DNA of 14,278 nt from an uncultured Lachnospiraceae bacterium (GCA_945787485.1 CALZHV010000042.1:1-14278); one strand, 5' to 3'; positions 1-6,506 are shown, numbered from the stretch's first letter. The notes: generated from the letters alone by a model not told the origin. Numbers and translations are program-made.

Positions 1-80
1 TTTATGTTCTGTTTCTTTTGCTGCCACTTCATTTCAAGCATCTGCATTTTCACTTGATTTTGAATGGTACCGGTAATCAT
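1..80 (-). CDS. 5' end of an unknown protein (partial, cut by the window edge)
   Basis: Reading the minus strand, an ATG at 80-78 follows a strong ribosome binding site (AAGGGGGTGG, about 84-93). It opens a frame without stops up to the window edge, about 26 codons. The visible peptide starts MITGTIQNQV and is then rich in Gln, Lys and Met, with no obvious signal peptide or membrane segment. I do not recognise the family. It starts 33 nt downstream of the small ORF at 114-305 and may share a transcript with it. The start is well supported by the ribosome binding site; the function is unknown. Confidence 0.55.
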   Translation of the reverse strand, partial: MITGTIQNQVKMQMLEMKWQQKKQNI

Positions 81-113
81 AGAACCACCCCCTTATAAAA
101 CAATCAAATAAAT

Positions 114-305
114 TCACATTTTTCTTTCATACATATTATTTTTATAATAGGAAAAGAGCCTAAGACAAATTAAGGCAAATGAAATAAGGCAGAAAACAGG
201 TATAGTTATCCCATACCTTATAAACCATCTCTTCATCCTTGAAGATTTGTCACTCAATTCCTTTTGAGTTAAATAATTTATGTAATGTAAGATACATATT
301 TCCAT
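114..305 (-). CDS. Possible small single-pass membrane protein (63 aa)
   Basis: The minus-strand frame of 63 codons has a basic stretch (KSSRMKRWFIRYG, about residues 21-33) followed by one hydrophobic segment (about residues 34-52) and a basic tail. This is the pattern of a small membrane protein with its N-terminus in the cytoplasm. A weak AGGA lies 4 nt before the ATG, closer than ideal. An internal Met at residue 24 would give a 40-residue version with the same membrane segment. I see no clear promoter and no recognisable family. It sits between the terminator at 396-428 and the partial gene at the left edge, facing the same way. It may be a real small gene or chance. Confidence 0.35.
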   Translation of the reverse strand: MEICILHYINYLTQKELSDKSSRMKRWFIRYGITIPVFCLISFALICLRLFSYYKNNMYERKM

Positions 306-395
306 AACATCCTACACTTTATATTTTATATCGGCACAATGATATAAAAAAATTATCCCCTTTGCTCACAAAAATTCATACTATTTATATTATAT

Positions 396-428
396 AAAAA
401 AGCTACGGACTTGTGCCCGTAGCTTTTT
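396..428 (-). terminator. Intrinsic terminator after the VOC gene (possibly bidirectional)
   Basis: GCTACGG (402-408) pairs with CCGTAGC (417-423) around an 8-nt loop, flanked by A- and T-runs that extend the stem and supply the U-tract on either strand. It begins 4 nt after the stop of the VOC gene, so it should end the trpD-ybaK-VOC transcript. Confidence 0.85.
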
Positions 429-431
429 CTT

Positions 432-794
432 TTATACCGGTGTTCCAACCTCTATAAGATTTCCGTCCAAATCGTAGAAGCGTACCACCTTTTGTCCCCA
501 GCTGTGTTCCATTAGGGTATTTACATATTTTATATCATATTCTGACTCTTCAAGCTTTTTTACAAAGCCTTCAATATCACTTTCTTCAAAATAAAGCTCT
601 GTCATATTATTTTCAGGGAGCAAATCTTGTTTAATAAACTGTTTCCAGATTTTTGCATCCTGTAGCACAAGTCCTTCAGACATAATGACATTACCGTCTT
701 GATCAAGTATTACCCGCAAACCGAATAAATTCTTGTAAAATTCTACAGATTTTTCGATATCATTTACGACAAGCAATATGTTTTTCAGCTTCAT
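432..794 (-). CDS. VOC (glyoxalase/bleomycin-resistance) family protein
   Basis: This 120-residue protein has the length and layout of a single-module-pair vicinal-oxygen-chelate protein. The N-terminal strand and helix (ILLVVNDIEKSVEFYKNLFG, residues 6-25) and the C-terminal FYDLDGNLIEVGTP (106-119), which carries the usual metal-ligand Glu at 116, are typical of the glyoxalase/dioxygenase superfamily. The His often found in the first strand is replaced by a hydrophobic residue, so classic metal-dependent glyoxalase I chemistry is doubtful and a binding or resistance role is possible. The start is set by AAGGAG about 10 nt upstream. The gene is 14 nt downstream of ybaK and is followed by a terminator, so it is the last gene of the T-box-controlled unit. 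The substrate cannot be read from the sequence. Confidence 0.85.
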   Translation of the reverse strand: MKLKNILLVVNDIEKSVEFYKNLFGLRVILDQDGNVIMSEGLVLQDAKIWKQFIKQDLLPENNMTELYFEESDIEGFVKKLEESEYDIKYVNTLMEHSWGQKVVRFYDLDGNLIEVGTPV

Positions 795-808
795 AATGTA
801 CTTTCTCC

Positions 809-1294
809 TTATTTTTCACACACTACATCACCAAATTCAAATGGCAGAATATTCTTTAAATCCTCCAAACCAACTTCAACCTGATATCCGATTTTTCCTC
901 CACTAAATATTATGGTATCAAAATCATTTGCAGTATCATTTATTACTGTAGTAAACTGCTTTTTCATTCCAATAGGAGAACATCCACCGTGAACATACCC
1001 TGTTAGCGGCAATAACTCTTTTGCCTTTATCATTTCTATATTCTTCTCACCAACTGCTTTAGCAGCCTTTTTCAGATTTAATTCTCTGTTGACCGGAATT
1101 ACAAAAACATAATTTTTCTTAGTCGCACCGACAGTTACAAGTGTTTTGAATGCCTGATTTGGATTTTGCGACATCGCCGTTGCTATTTCCTCTCCCGTCC
1201 ACGTTCCGTCACATTCAAAAGTATATTCCTTGTACGATATCTTCTTTTGTTCCAGAAGACGCATCACATTCGTCTTATCCTGCTTCTTCGCCAT
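809..1294 (-). CDS. ybaK: YbaK/EbsC-family aminoacyl-tRNA deacylase (Cys-tRNA(Pro) deacylase)
   Basis: The 161-residue product is a full-length YbaK/EbsC-type editing protein. These proteins hydrolyse Cys-tRNA(Pro) mischarged by prolyl-tRNA synthetase, acting in trans in the cytoplasm. Visible hallmarks are FKTLV (about residues 49-53), whose Lys is the conserved active-site lysine of the family, and GGCSPIGMKK (about 103-112), the diagnostic glycine-rich loop. A ribosome binding site (AAAGGA) lies about 8 nt before the ATG. The gene is 29 nt downstream of trpD with no terminator between, so it is probably cotranscribed from the Trp T-box promoter. Family membership is near certain; the exact tRNA substrate is inferred from the family. 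Confidence 0.93.
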   Translation of the reverse strand: MAKKQDKTNVMRLLEQKKISYKEYTFECDGTWTGEEIATAMSQNPNQAFKTLVTVGATKKNYVFVIPVNRELNLKKAAKAVGEKNIEMIKAKELLPLTGYVHGGCSPIGMKKQFTTVINDTANDFDTIIFSGGKIGYQVEVGLEDLKNILPFEFGDVVCEK

Positions 1295-1323
1295 AATTTA
1301 ATCCTTTACCAAACAAACTGTGC

Positions 1324-2340
1324 TTATCTGTTACTTACTTCTACAAGCTTATTCAAAGTTTCAAGTGCTTTGCCTGAATCAATTATTTCCCCGGCAAGCT
1401 TTATGCCTTCTTCAAAGCTTTCGGTCTTACCACCAATATACAACGATGCACCTGCGTTAAGCAATACCGCATTTGTCTTATGTCCTTTTTCTCCCGACAA
1501 AATAGCTCTTGTAATTGCTGCATTTTCTTCAGGTGTGCCACCGACAAGGTCTTCCTTCGTACATCTTTCCATGCCGAAATCCTCAGGCTTTATCACATAA
1601 TTTTTCATCCAGCCATCCTTGAATTCACACACAGTTGTTGGTGCACTCATAGAAATCTCATCCAATTTATCCTGACCATATACAACCATACCACGCTTTA
1701 CTCCGAGATTAATCAAAACCTGAGCAAGCGGCTGTACAAGATATTCATCATATACACCAAGTAATTGCATCTTTGGACTTCCCGGATTTGTAAGTGGTCC
1801 GAGTATATTAAATACAGTTCTAAAGCCAAGCTCCTTACGTATTGCTCCAACATACTTCATGGAAGTATGATACTTCTGCGCAAAAAAGAAACACATTCCA
1901 ACCTCATTGAGAAGTTCAACACACTTTTCAGGGTCCTGTTGGATGTTGACACCCAATGCTTCAAGGCAATCTGCCGTTCCGCACTTTGATGATGCTGCAC
2001 GATTACCGTGTTTTGCAACCTTCATTCCTCCTGCTGCAGCAACTAGCGCTGAGGTAGTGGAAATATTAAAGCTGTGTGCATTATCTCCGCCTGTTCCAAC
2101 TATTTCAAAGACATCCAGTCCTGTTTCAACCTTTGTGGCATGATCTCTCATTGCGGCTGCACAGCCTGCAATTTCATCTGTTGTTTCCGCCTTTGCACTT
2201 TTTGTTGAAAGAGCTGCAAGAAATGCTGCATTCTGGGTAGGTGTTGTTTCTCCTCCCATTATCTCATTCATTACTTCATACGCTTCAGAATAAGTTAAGT
2301 CCTCTTTGTTTACAATTTTTACAATAGCTTCTTTAATCAT
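1324..2340 (-). CDS. trpD: Anthranilate phosphoribosyltransferase
   Basis: TrpD transfers the phosphoribosyl group of PRPP to anthranilate, the second committed step of tryptophan synthesis. The 338 residues match the usual length. Clear motifs are GTGGD (82-86, PRPP/pyrophosphate binding), NIST (92-95), KHGNRAASSKCG (110-121), NILGPLTNP (about 179-187) and DEIS (about 227-230). The start is supported by AAAAGGAG 7 nt upstream. No other trp gene is visible, which is unusual because trpD normally sits within a trpEGDCFBA cluster. The rest of the pathway must be elsewhere or absent. A Trp-specific T-box leader precedes it, so expression should rise when uncharged tRNA-Trp accumulates. ybaK and a VOC gene follow in the same direction. 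Confidence 0.97.
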   Translation of the reverse strand: MIKEAIVKIVNKEDLTYSEAYEVMNEIMGGETTPTQNAAFLAALSTKSAKAETTDEIAGCAAAMRDHATKVETGLDVFEIVGTGGDNAHSFNISTTSALVAAAGGMKVAKHGNRAASSKCGTADCLEALGVNIQQDPEKCVELLNEVGMCFFFAQKYHTSMKYVGAIRKELGFRTVFNILGPLTNPGSPKMQLLGVYDEYLVQPLAQVLINLGVKRGMVVYGQDKLDEISMSAPTTVCEFKDGWMKNYVIKPEDFGMERCTKEDLVGGTPEENAAITRAILSGEKGHKTNAVLLNAGASLYIGGKTESFEEGIKLAGEIIDSGKALETLNKLVEVSNR

Positions 2341-2420
2341 TTTCTGTCTCCTTTTCTCATTTTATTTAATAAAACTGTTTCCATCAAAAATTCTGTATAT
2401 GAAATGAGAAGTTTTCTATA

Positions 2421-2460
2421 CAATAAAAAATCCTTGACAGAATTTTAGTTCTGTCAAGGA
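2421..2460 (-). terminator. T-box terminator hairpin in the trpD leader
   Basis: TCCTTGACAGAA (2431-2442) and its perfect complement (2449-2460) form a 12-bp stem with a 6-nt loop. On the minus strand it is followed by TTTTTT (2425-2430). Its first bases (CCTTG, minus strand 2459-2455) can pair instead with CAAGG of the T-box (2490-2486), so terminator and antiterminator are mutually exclusive. It lies about 80 nt before trpD. Confidence 0.93.
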
Positions 2461-2700
2461 CGAATAAATCTTATCCGCGGTGCCACCTTGAATTCATAGA
2501 AAATCTATGCTCTTACTAGATACCATCATATCTAAGACATCTAACGCGTGCCCTACGTTGTATAATACTCGGAATATCAAATGATATTCTTTTCCATACA
2601 CCCTCCGTGGTCCATTTGACAATCTGTTTCTAACCTGATTCTCAGCATCACAGGTTCTCTGTATAGTCATGTACTGCCGTTATCTCCACTTCAACGGTTT
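2455..2700 (-). promoter_or_regulatory. T-box riboswitch leader, tRNA-Trp specific
   Basis: The minus strand carries the T-box sequence AAGGTGGCACCGCGG (2489-2475), close to the AAGGGTGGTACCGCG consensus. Upstream is a Stem I-like region with an AGTA loop-E-type motif (2675-2672) and a hairpin pairing ACCTG with CAGGT. On its 3' side is ATGGACC, where TGG (2614-2612) followed by ACC fits a specifier codon for Trp. In the antiterminator bulge the acceptor-pairing tetranucleotide is UGGC (2485-2482), which would pair with GCCA. Bacterial tRNA-Trp has G73, so specifier and bulge agree independently. CAAGG/CCTTG and a 7-bp inner helix (CGGATAA with TTATTCG) complete the antiterminator. The exact Stem I fold was not computed. 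Confidence 0.93.
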
Positions 2701-2719
2701 ATCTAATTAAATTACCAAA

Positions 2720-2748
2720 ATATTAACACTTATAAACACCTGTGTCAA
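2720..2748 (-). promoter_or_regulatory. Sigma-70-type promoter of the T-box-trpD-ybaK-VOC unit
   Basis: On the minus strand TTGACA (2748-2743), a 17-bp spacer and TAATAT (2725-2720) form a near-perfect housekeeping promoter. The predicted start, near 2713, is just upstream of the T-box Stem I, as expected. Confidence 0.85.
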
Positions 2749-2784
2749 CACTTCCCTATATCAATTAGTTTAATTGAAAATGTC

Positions 2785-2866
2785 AAAAAAATGCAAATAA
2801 ATTTCATTAATAAGTTTAATTGTTTAATTGCTAAGTAGAGTTTAATTTAGCTTAATTTGCATTTTT
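2785..2866 (-). terminator. Possible weak terminator after the zinc-ribbon gene; AT-rich spacer
   Basis: AAAAATGCAAAT and ATTTGCATTTTT form a 12-bp inverted repeat (2786-2797 and 2855-2866). On the minus strand the second arm ends in a T-run just after the stop of the zinc-ribbon gene. The arms are 57 nt apart, so this would be a long-loop, AT-only structure and only a weak terminator. The spacer holds a cluster of GTTTAATT repeats and no ORF. Confidence 0.3.
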
Positions 2867-3926
2867 ATTTCTTTATAATTTCTATTATTTCATCACCGTC
2901 TATTTTAACATTATAGGTTTCACCTACGCCAAACTGTTCCCAAATAGCCTTGCTTGTCTTATAGTTTTTTGATTCATTTTTTATCTTTTTGCCTTTTTTG
3001 ATTCTGGCATCAACCGAGTATTCTTCTGTCTTTGCACCTTCACGCTCATTATCAGCCAGAACGACTTCTCCCCAGACAGGATTTTTATCATTTCCGCTGG
3101 TTTCTACATAACGGCTGTGAACCCATTTTTCAATTTCGTAATAGTATTTTGTCTGATAAACCGGCTCATCCCTGTAAATCGGTTCCTCATATGTTTCTTC
3201 TCGAACCTCATTTCTGTATCTAGGTGTGGAAACCTGTTTCTCCGTAAACGTACCGTCACCGTTATCTATATATTCGGTATGTACGTCCTCACCGTCATAT
3301 ACCTGTTCAGTGTATGTACGTGTTCTTGTCTCATAATGATCCAAAACCTGGTCATAATGATGTATCTCTTCCTTCGTTTCATAAACCCGTCCGCCATCAG
3401 GGACTTCCCAGTCACTTTCCTGAACCGTTTCATATGCCTCAATGTCAATTGAATATGCCCAGTTCATCCGGTCAATTACAATACCTTTTTTCTTAGGCAT
3501 GGCAATTAATACAACACCTACAATTGCAAAAATAACTGCCGCCAAAAATACGAATGGTAAAAAGCTTTTCTTCTTTTTAGGTTTTTCTTCCTTCTTCTGC
3601 GATGCATTTGGTACAAACGGCTCCGGCTTTTCATCTGCATTAAAATAATCTTTTTTTGCCTCTTCTCTTGCAGAACCGCATCCTTTACAAGTCTCATCAA
3701 GAACGGAATTAAGCGCTCCGCAATATTCACAATACCAGTCAGCACCCTTACCCTTTGTAGATGCTTCCTCCTCACTTAAATACTGCTTTTCATCAAGCAT
3801 GTAAAATTTAACACTGTTATCTCTGGGATGTTGACAATTCGGACAATTTCTTGAAGTACCCTTTATTGTTTTAGTGCCACAATAACTGCAGTCCCAGTAT
3901 CCCATTACCAATTTATCGTCGCTCAT
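2865..3926 (-). CDS. Membrane-anchored protein with two N-terminal zinc ribbons (one RanBP2-like)
   Basis: This 353-residue protein has four parts. Zinc ribbon 1 has C13, C16, C28 and C31. Zinc ribbon 2 has C66, C69, C80 and C83 in the form W-x-C-x2-C-x3-N-x6-C-x2-C, the RanBP2-type finger pattern. A Lys-rich linker (about 110-120) leads to one membrane segment (about 122-143). The C-terminal half, about 210 residues, is rich in Tyr, Glu and Arg and dominated by short repeats with paired Tyr/Val/Pro (about 180-265). There is no signal peptide. The lysines before the membrane segment suggest cytoplasmic ribbons and an outside C-terminal part. The start is set by GGGAGG 6 nt upstream. The gene has its own -10 element and is probably a single-gene unit. 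I do not recognise a named family or function. Confidence 0.88.
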   Translation of the reverse strand: MSDDKLVMGYWDCSYCGTKTIKGTSRNCPNCQHPRDNSVKFYMLDEKQYLSEEEASTKGKGADWYCEYCGALNSVLDETCKGCGSAREEAKKDYFNADEKPEPFVPNASQKKEEKPKKKKSFLPFVFLAAVIFAIVGVVLIAMPKKKGIVIDRMNWAYSIDIEAYETVQESDWEVPDGGRVYETKEEIHHYDQVLDHYETRTRTYTEQVYDGEDVHTEYIDNGDGTFTEKQVSTPRYRNEVREETYEEPIYRDEPVYQTKYYYEIEKWVHSRYVETSGNDKNPVWGEVVLADNEREGAKTEEYSVDARIKKGKKIKNESKNYKTSKAIWEQFGVGETYNVKIDGDEIIEIIKK

Positions 3927-3955
3927 GGTATGCCTCCCTAAATATTTATAAGGTT

Positions 3956-3961
3956 ATTATA
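3956..3961 (-). promoter_or_regulatory. Candidate -10 element for the zinc-ribbon gene
   Basis: A consensus TATAAT lies on the minus strand about 30 nt before the ATG of the zinc-ribbon gene. The -35 region is only a T-rich stretch without a good TTGACA. No terminator hairpin is visible between birA and this gene, so read-through from birA is also possible. Confidence 0.4.
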
Positions 3962-4019
3962 CAACAATTACAAATCAAAAAATAAACATTTCACGCCCTT
4001 TTAAATCTCTTTAAACCAC

Positions 4020-4985
4020 TTATCTGAGTCTGATGCTAATTTCACCTGTAGACAAAGCAGCTTCTCTTCCATCGTCATATCTGACTATCAAATGACATTC
4101 ATCATCAATTGCAATTGCTGTCGCAGGTATTTTATTGTCACCTTCAACAACATAGATATTTTTCCCGTCAATAAGACTTCTTTCCTGATACTTCTTAATA
4201 AATTCTTTCTTTTCAAAATTTCTGTAATAATAAAAATAATTATTTAAAGTTTCTGCGAGTATTTTATTTTTTATATCATTTTGTTTTTCATCAAATACCG
4301 CTCCGGCTATATTTTTAAGTTCTTTACCAAAACCGCCTTCAGGCTCGTATATATTGATTCCCGTTCCTACAATTACATATTCCGGATGTAGATTTTCCAT
4401 ACTCATAGATGCCTGTGTAAGAGTTCCGGAAACCTTCTTGCCTCCAATAAATACATCGTTTACCCATTTTACCTGAGGTTTTTTATCAGAATATTTTTCG
4501 ATTGCCTCGCATATTGAAACAGCAGCGATAACCGTAAGCAAAGTGACATCCTTGTAATCAATTACCGGCTTTAACAATATAGAAAAGTAAATTCCTGTGT
4601 TTTTGGGTGACTTGAATGGTCTTCCAAGCCTTCCAATCCCACCGGTCTGTTCTGCTGCCGCTATTACATAGCCTTCCGGCATATCAACATAATCCTTCAT
4701 TACAACATTAGTTGATTCGACAGTTTTTCTCACATCAAGAATTACATTTGTTTCTTCACGAAGATATTTTCTTATACTTGTTTCTGACAAGACATCTGTA
4801 TTTTCCGACATCATATATCCCTTATTTGTAACAGATTCTATATTGTACCCTTCATCCGTCAACTTTTTCATCGCTTTCCATATCGCTGTTCTGCTTACAC
4901 CAAGCATATCAGCTAATCTTTCTCCCGAAATATATTCGCCTCTGTTTTCATCCAAAATAGTTAATATTTTTTCACTCGTCGACAT
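4020..4985 (-). CDS. birA: Bifunctional biotin-protein ligase / biotin operon repressor
   Basis: BirA makes biotinyl-AMP from biotin and ATP and attaches biotin to a lysine of carboxylase carrier domains; with holo-effector it also represses biotin genes. The 321 residues show an N-terminal winged helix (about 1-60, with recognition segment LADMLGVSRTAIWKAMKKL at 24-42), so this is the regulatory class. The ligase domain has the biotin-binding loop GGIGRLGRPF (115-124) and KWVND (173-177), followed by KKVSG (183-187). A C-terminal SH3-like domain (about 272-321) completes it. The start has GGAG 7 nt upstream and lies inside the 3' end of the symporter gene (14-nt overlap), which suggests translational coupling. 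A BirA-box-like repeat stands in front of the operon, consistent with autoregulation. Confidence 0.96.
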   Translation of the reverse strand: MSTSEKILTILDENRGEYISGERLADMLGVSRTAIWKAMKKLTDEGYNIESVTNKGYMMSENTDVLSETSIRKYLREETNVILDVRKTVESTNVVMKDYVDMPEGYVIAAAEQTGGIGRLGRPFKSPKNTGIYFSILLKPVIDYKDVTLLTVIAAVSICEAIEKYSDKKPQVKWVNDVFIGGKKVSGTLTQASMSMENLHPEYVIVGTGINIYEPEGGFGKELKNIAGAVFDEKQNDIKNKILAETLNNYFYYYRNFEKKEFIKKYQERSLIDGKNIYVVEGDNKIPATAIAIDDECHLIVRYDDGREAALSTGEISIRLR

Positions 4986-6348
4986 CCTTTATCTCCTGCT
5001 CATTAGAAATCTTTGATTCTTCTATCTTACCACCTACGATAATGGCAATCAAGCTAAGAACAAGAGAAATACCCATTCCCACAAGAGGTAATTTATCAAG
5101 AGATGTAATTATAAATGTACTTATTATTCCACAGGCACCTCCTAATATTACAGCCGCAAGCCATATAGGTATGCAGATTTTTCTTTTTCCATGTGAACAT
5201 ATTGCAACAAGCAAAGGAAATACAACTCCCGGAGTGTAAACAGAATAAGCACCTGACAAAATCGCTATAATATCAGATTTATAAAAAGCTATTACAATAG
5301 CTATTATACCTATGACTACAGCCCACAATCTCATTTCCCATACTTTGTTTCTTTTTAAAATATCATTTTCAACAATTGAAGATATATTTACAAGGCATGT
5401 ATCCGTTGATGAAAGTATTGTCGATAGAATACCTATTGCAAGTAAAACACCTACGGGCTTTGGCAAAACATTATTTATAAGATAAATAAGCGGATTAACA
5501 TCTCCTAATTCAGGACAGTTAATTATAACCCAAATTCCTGTTAAAACAATTACTACACTAAAAACAAAAAGTATTATTCCAGAAATAAGCGATGCCCTTT
5601 TAGCAGTTTTTCCATCCTTTGCCAAAAGGTTTCTTGAAACAACATCCGGTCCTAAAAGATATGCACCACCTACAACAAAAAACTGTATAATTAAATCTGT
5701 CCATTTGAAATTTTCATTTACTAATTCCACACTATTTAGAACTGCATCGTTATCTCCATTTCCGAATGCAAAAACATAAATCATTGCAGAAATAAATGCA
5801 CATATAATAATCACAAACTGTATTGCATCAGTCTTTACAACAGAAAGCTGACCACCTATGGCAGTATATGCAATAACTACCAGTGCAACTATTAAGACAA
5901 TTGTTTTGTTGTTCTCTTTACCTGTTATCAATGCAATAATCGAAGACATGGCGATAATCTGTGACGCAACTATTGCCGGCCATGAAATGGCAATTACAAT
6001 AGCAACTATTTTCTGTCCAATCTTTCCCGTAAGCTTTTCTACTAATTCAGGTAGTGTATTTACATTTAACTCTCTGATTTTTTTAGAAAGAAATAATGAT
6101 TGAAACAGCAATCCCACAGAACCAACAGCCAGCCACCAAAAAGCAGGAAATCCAATTGACTTGACCTTGTCCATAATTCCGATTGTTGCAGAAGCACCTA
6201 TCATCGTTGCCATAAATGACATTACAACAAATGATAAAGACTGCTTTTTACCGGCAACTGCAAAGTCCTCAAAATTTTTGACTTTAAAATAATCCCATAC
6301 ACCTATTGCAACCAAAATTGCAACATAAATAAAAACATAGACTAACAT
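4972..6348 (-). CDS. Sodium:solute symporter (SSS family), candidate biotin transporter
   Basis: The 458-residue protein is nearly all hydrophobic, with about 12-13 membrane segments. It carries SSS-family marks: a TAIGGQLSVVKTDAIQ stretch (151-166) and ILSTILSSTDT (307-317), the region that in PutP, PanF and vSGLT supplies the Ser/Thr ligands of the Na2 sodium site. This supports sodium-driven uptake. The ribosome binding site GGAGG lies close upstream. The SSS family includes bacterial pantothenate (PanF) and proline (PutP) carriers and the animal multivitamin carrier SMVT, which moves biotin and pantothenate. Overlap with birA and a BirA-like box in the promoter make biotin, or a biotin precursor, the leading substrate guess here. 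Pantothenate or another carboxylate remains possible. The family is certain; the substrate is inferred. Confidence 0.93.
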   Translation of the reverse strand: MLVYVFIYVAILVAIGVWDYFKVKNFEDFAVAGKKQSLSFVVMSFMATMIGASATIGIMDKVKSIGFPAFWWLAVGSVGLLFQSLFLSKKIRELNVNTLPELVEKLTGKIGQKIVAIVIAISWPAIVASQIIAMSSIIALITGKENNKTIVLIVALVVIAYTAIGGQLSVVKTDAIQFVIIICAFISAMIYVFAFGNGDNDAVLNSVELVNENFKWTDLIIQFFVVGGAYLLGPDVVSRNLLAKDGKTAKRASLISGIILFVFSVVIVLTGIWVIINCPELGDVNPLIYLINNVLPKPVGVLLAIGILSTILSSTDTCLVNISSIVENDILKRNKVWEMRLWAVVIGIIAIVIAFYKSDIIAILSGAYSVYTPGVVFPLLVAICSHGKRKICIPIWLAAVILGGACGIISTFIITSLDKLPLVGMGISLVLSLIAIIVGGKIEESKISNEQEIKDVDE

Positions 6349-6365
6349 ATTTTTCCTCCGTTAAT

Positions 6366-6398
6366 AAAAAATAAGAGAAATCCGTAATCGAATTTCTC
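6366..6398 (-). terminator. Terminator-like hairpin in the symporter-birA leader
   Basis: On the minus strand GAGAAATTCG (6398-6389) pairs with CGGATTTCTC (6384-6375), 10 bp with one G-U, around the loop ATTA. TTATTTTTT follows. It lies between the predicted promoter and the symporter start, so it would form at the very 5' end of the mRNA. It could act as an attenuator, as a stop for read-through from the upstream LTA-synthase-like gene, or as a 5' stabiliser. Confidence 0.6.
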
Positions 6399-6400
6399 CT

Positions 6401-6431
6401 ATAGTAAACCATATTAGTTTTTTATTGTCAA
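6401..6431 (-). promoter_or_regulatory. Candidate promoter of the symporter-birA operon
   Basis: On the minus strand TTGACA (6431-6426) is followed after 19 bp by TACTAT (6406-6401); a weaker TTTACT gives a 17-bp spacing. The -35 box lies inside one arm of the BirA-like inverted repeat, so repressor binding would block the polymerase. Confidence 0.5.
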
Positions 6432-6457
6432 CCTATTTCCGCATCACAAGTTAACAT
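6425..6457. promoter_or_regulatory. Candidate BirA operator (biotin box)
   Basis: TTGTCAACC (6425-6433), a 15-bp spacer and AGTTAACAT (6449-6457) form an inverted repeat. The core TGTnAAC is matched perfectly in both arms. The known E. coli BirA operator is TTGTAAACC-N16-GGTTTACAA and Gram-positive sites are similar with variable spacing, so sequence and spacing both fit. It overlaps the -35 box of the operon that encodes BirA itself. The assignment rests on similarity and context only. Confidence 0.55.
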
Positions 6458-6467
6458 TCTGTCAATC

Positions 6468-6489
6468 ACTTCATTAATTGTAATGAAGT
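6468..6489. repeat. Perfect 9-bp palindrome
   Basis: ACTTCATTA and TAATGAAGT flank ATTG. The structure is AT-rich, has no U-tract on either strand and lies directly upstream of the BirA-like box. It may be a second operator or a weak RNA hairpin. Confidence 0.6.
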
Positions 6490-6506
6490 ACAAAATTATA
6501 AATATA

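Noticed and set aside
1166..2143. Several plus-strand frames opposite trpD and ybaK
   Set aside because: They are out of step with the clear trpD and ybaK coding frames, lack ribosome binding sites and show no recognisable domains.
2461..2700. Plus-strand reading of the trpD leader as a small gene or non-coding RNA
   Set aside because: All conserved elements (promoter, specifier, T-box sequence, terminator with T-run) are oriented on the minus strand.
3032..3775. Plus- and minus-strand frames overlapping the zinc-ribbon gene
   Set aside because: They are alternative frames of a repetitive coding region; the main frame has zinc ribbons, a membrane segment and a good start.
6460..6465. A second TTGACA on the minus strand upstream of the symporter
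   Set aside because: No acceptable -10 lies 16-18 bp downstream, so the TTGACA at 6426-6431 was preferred.
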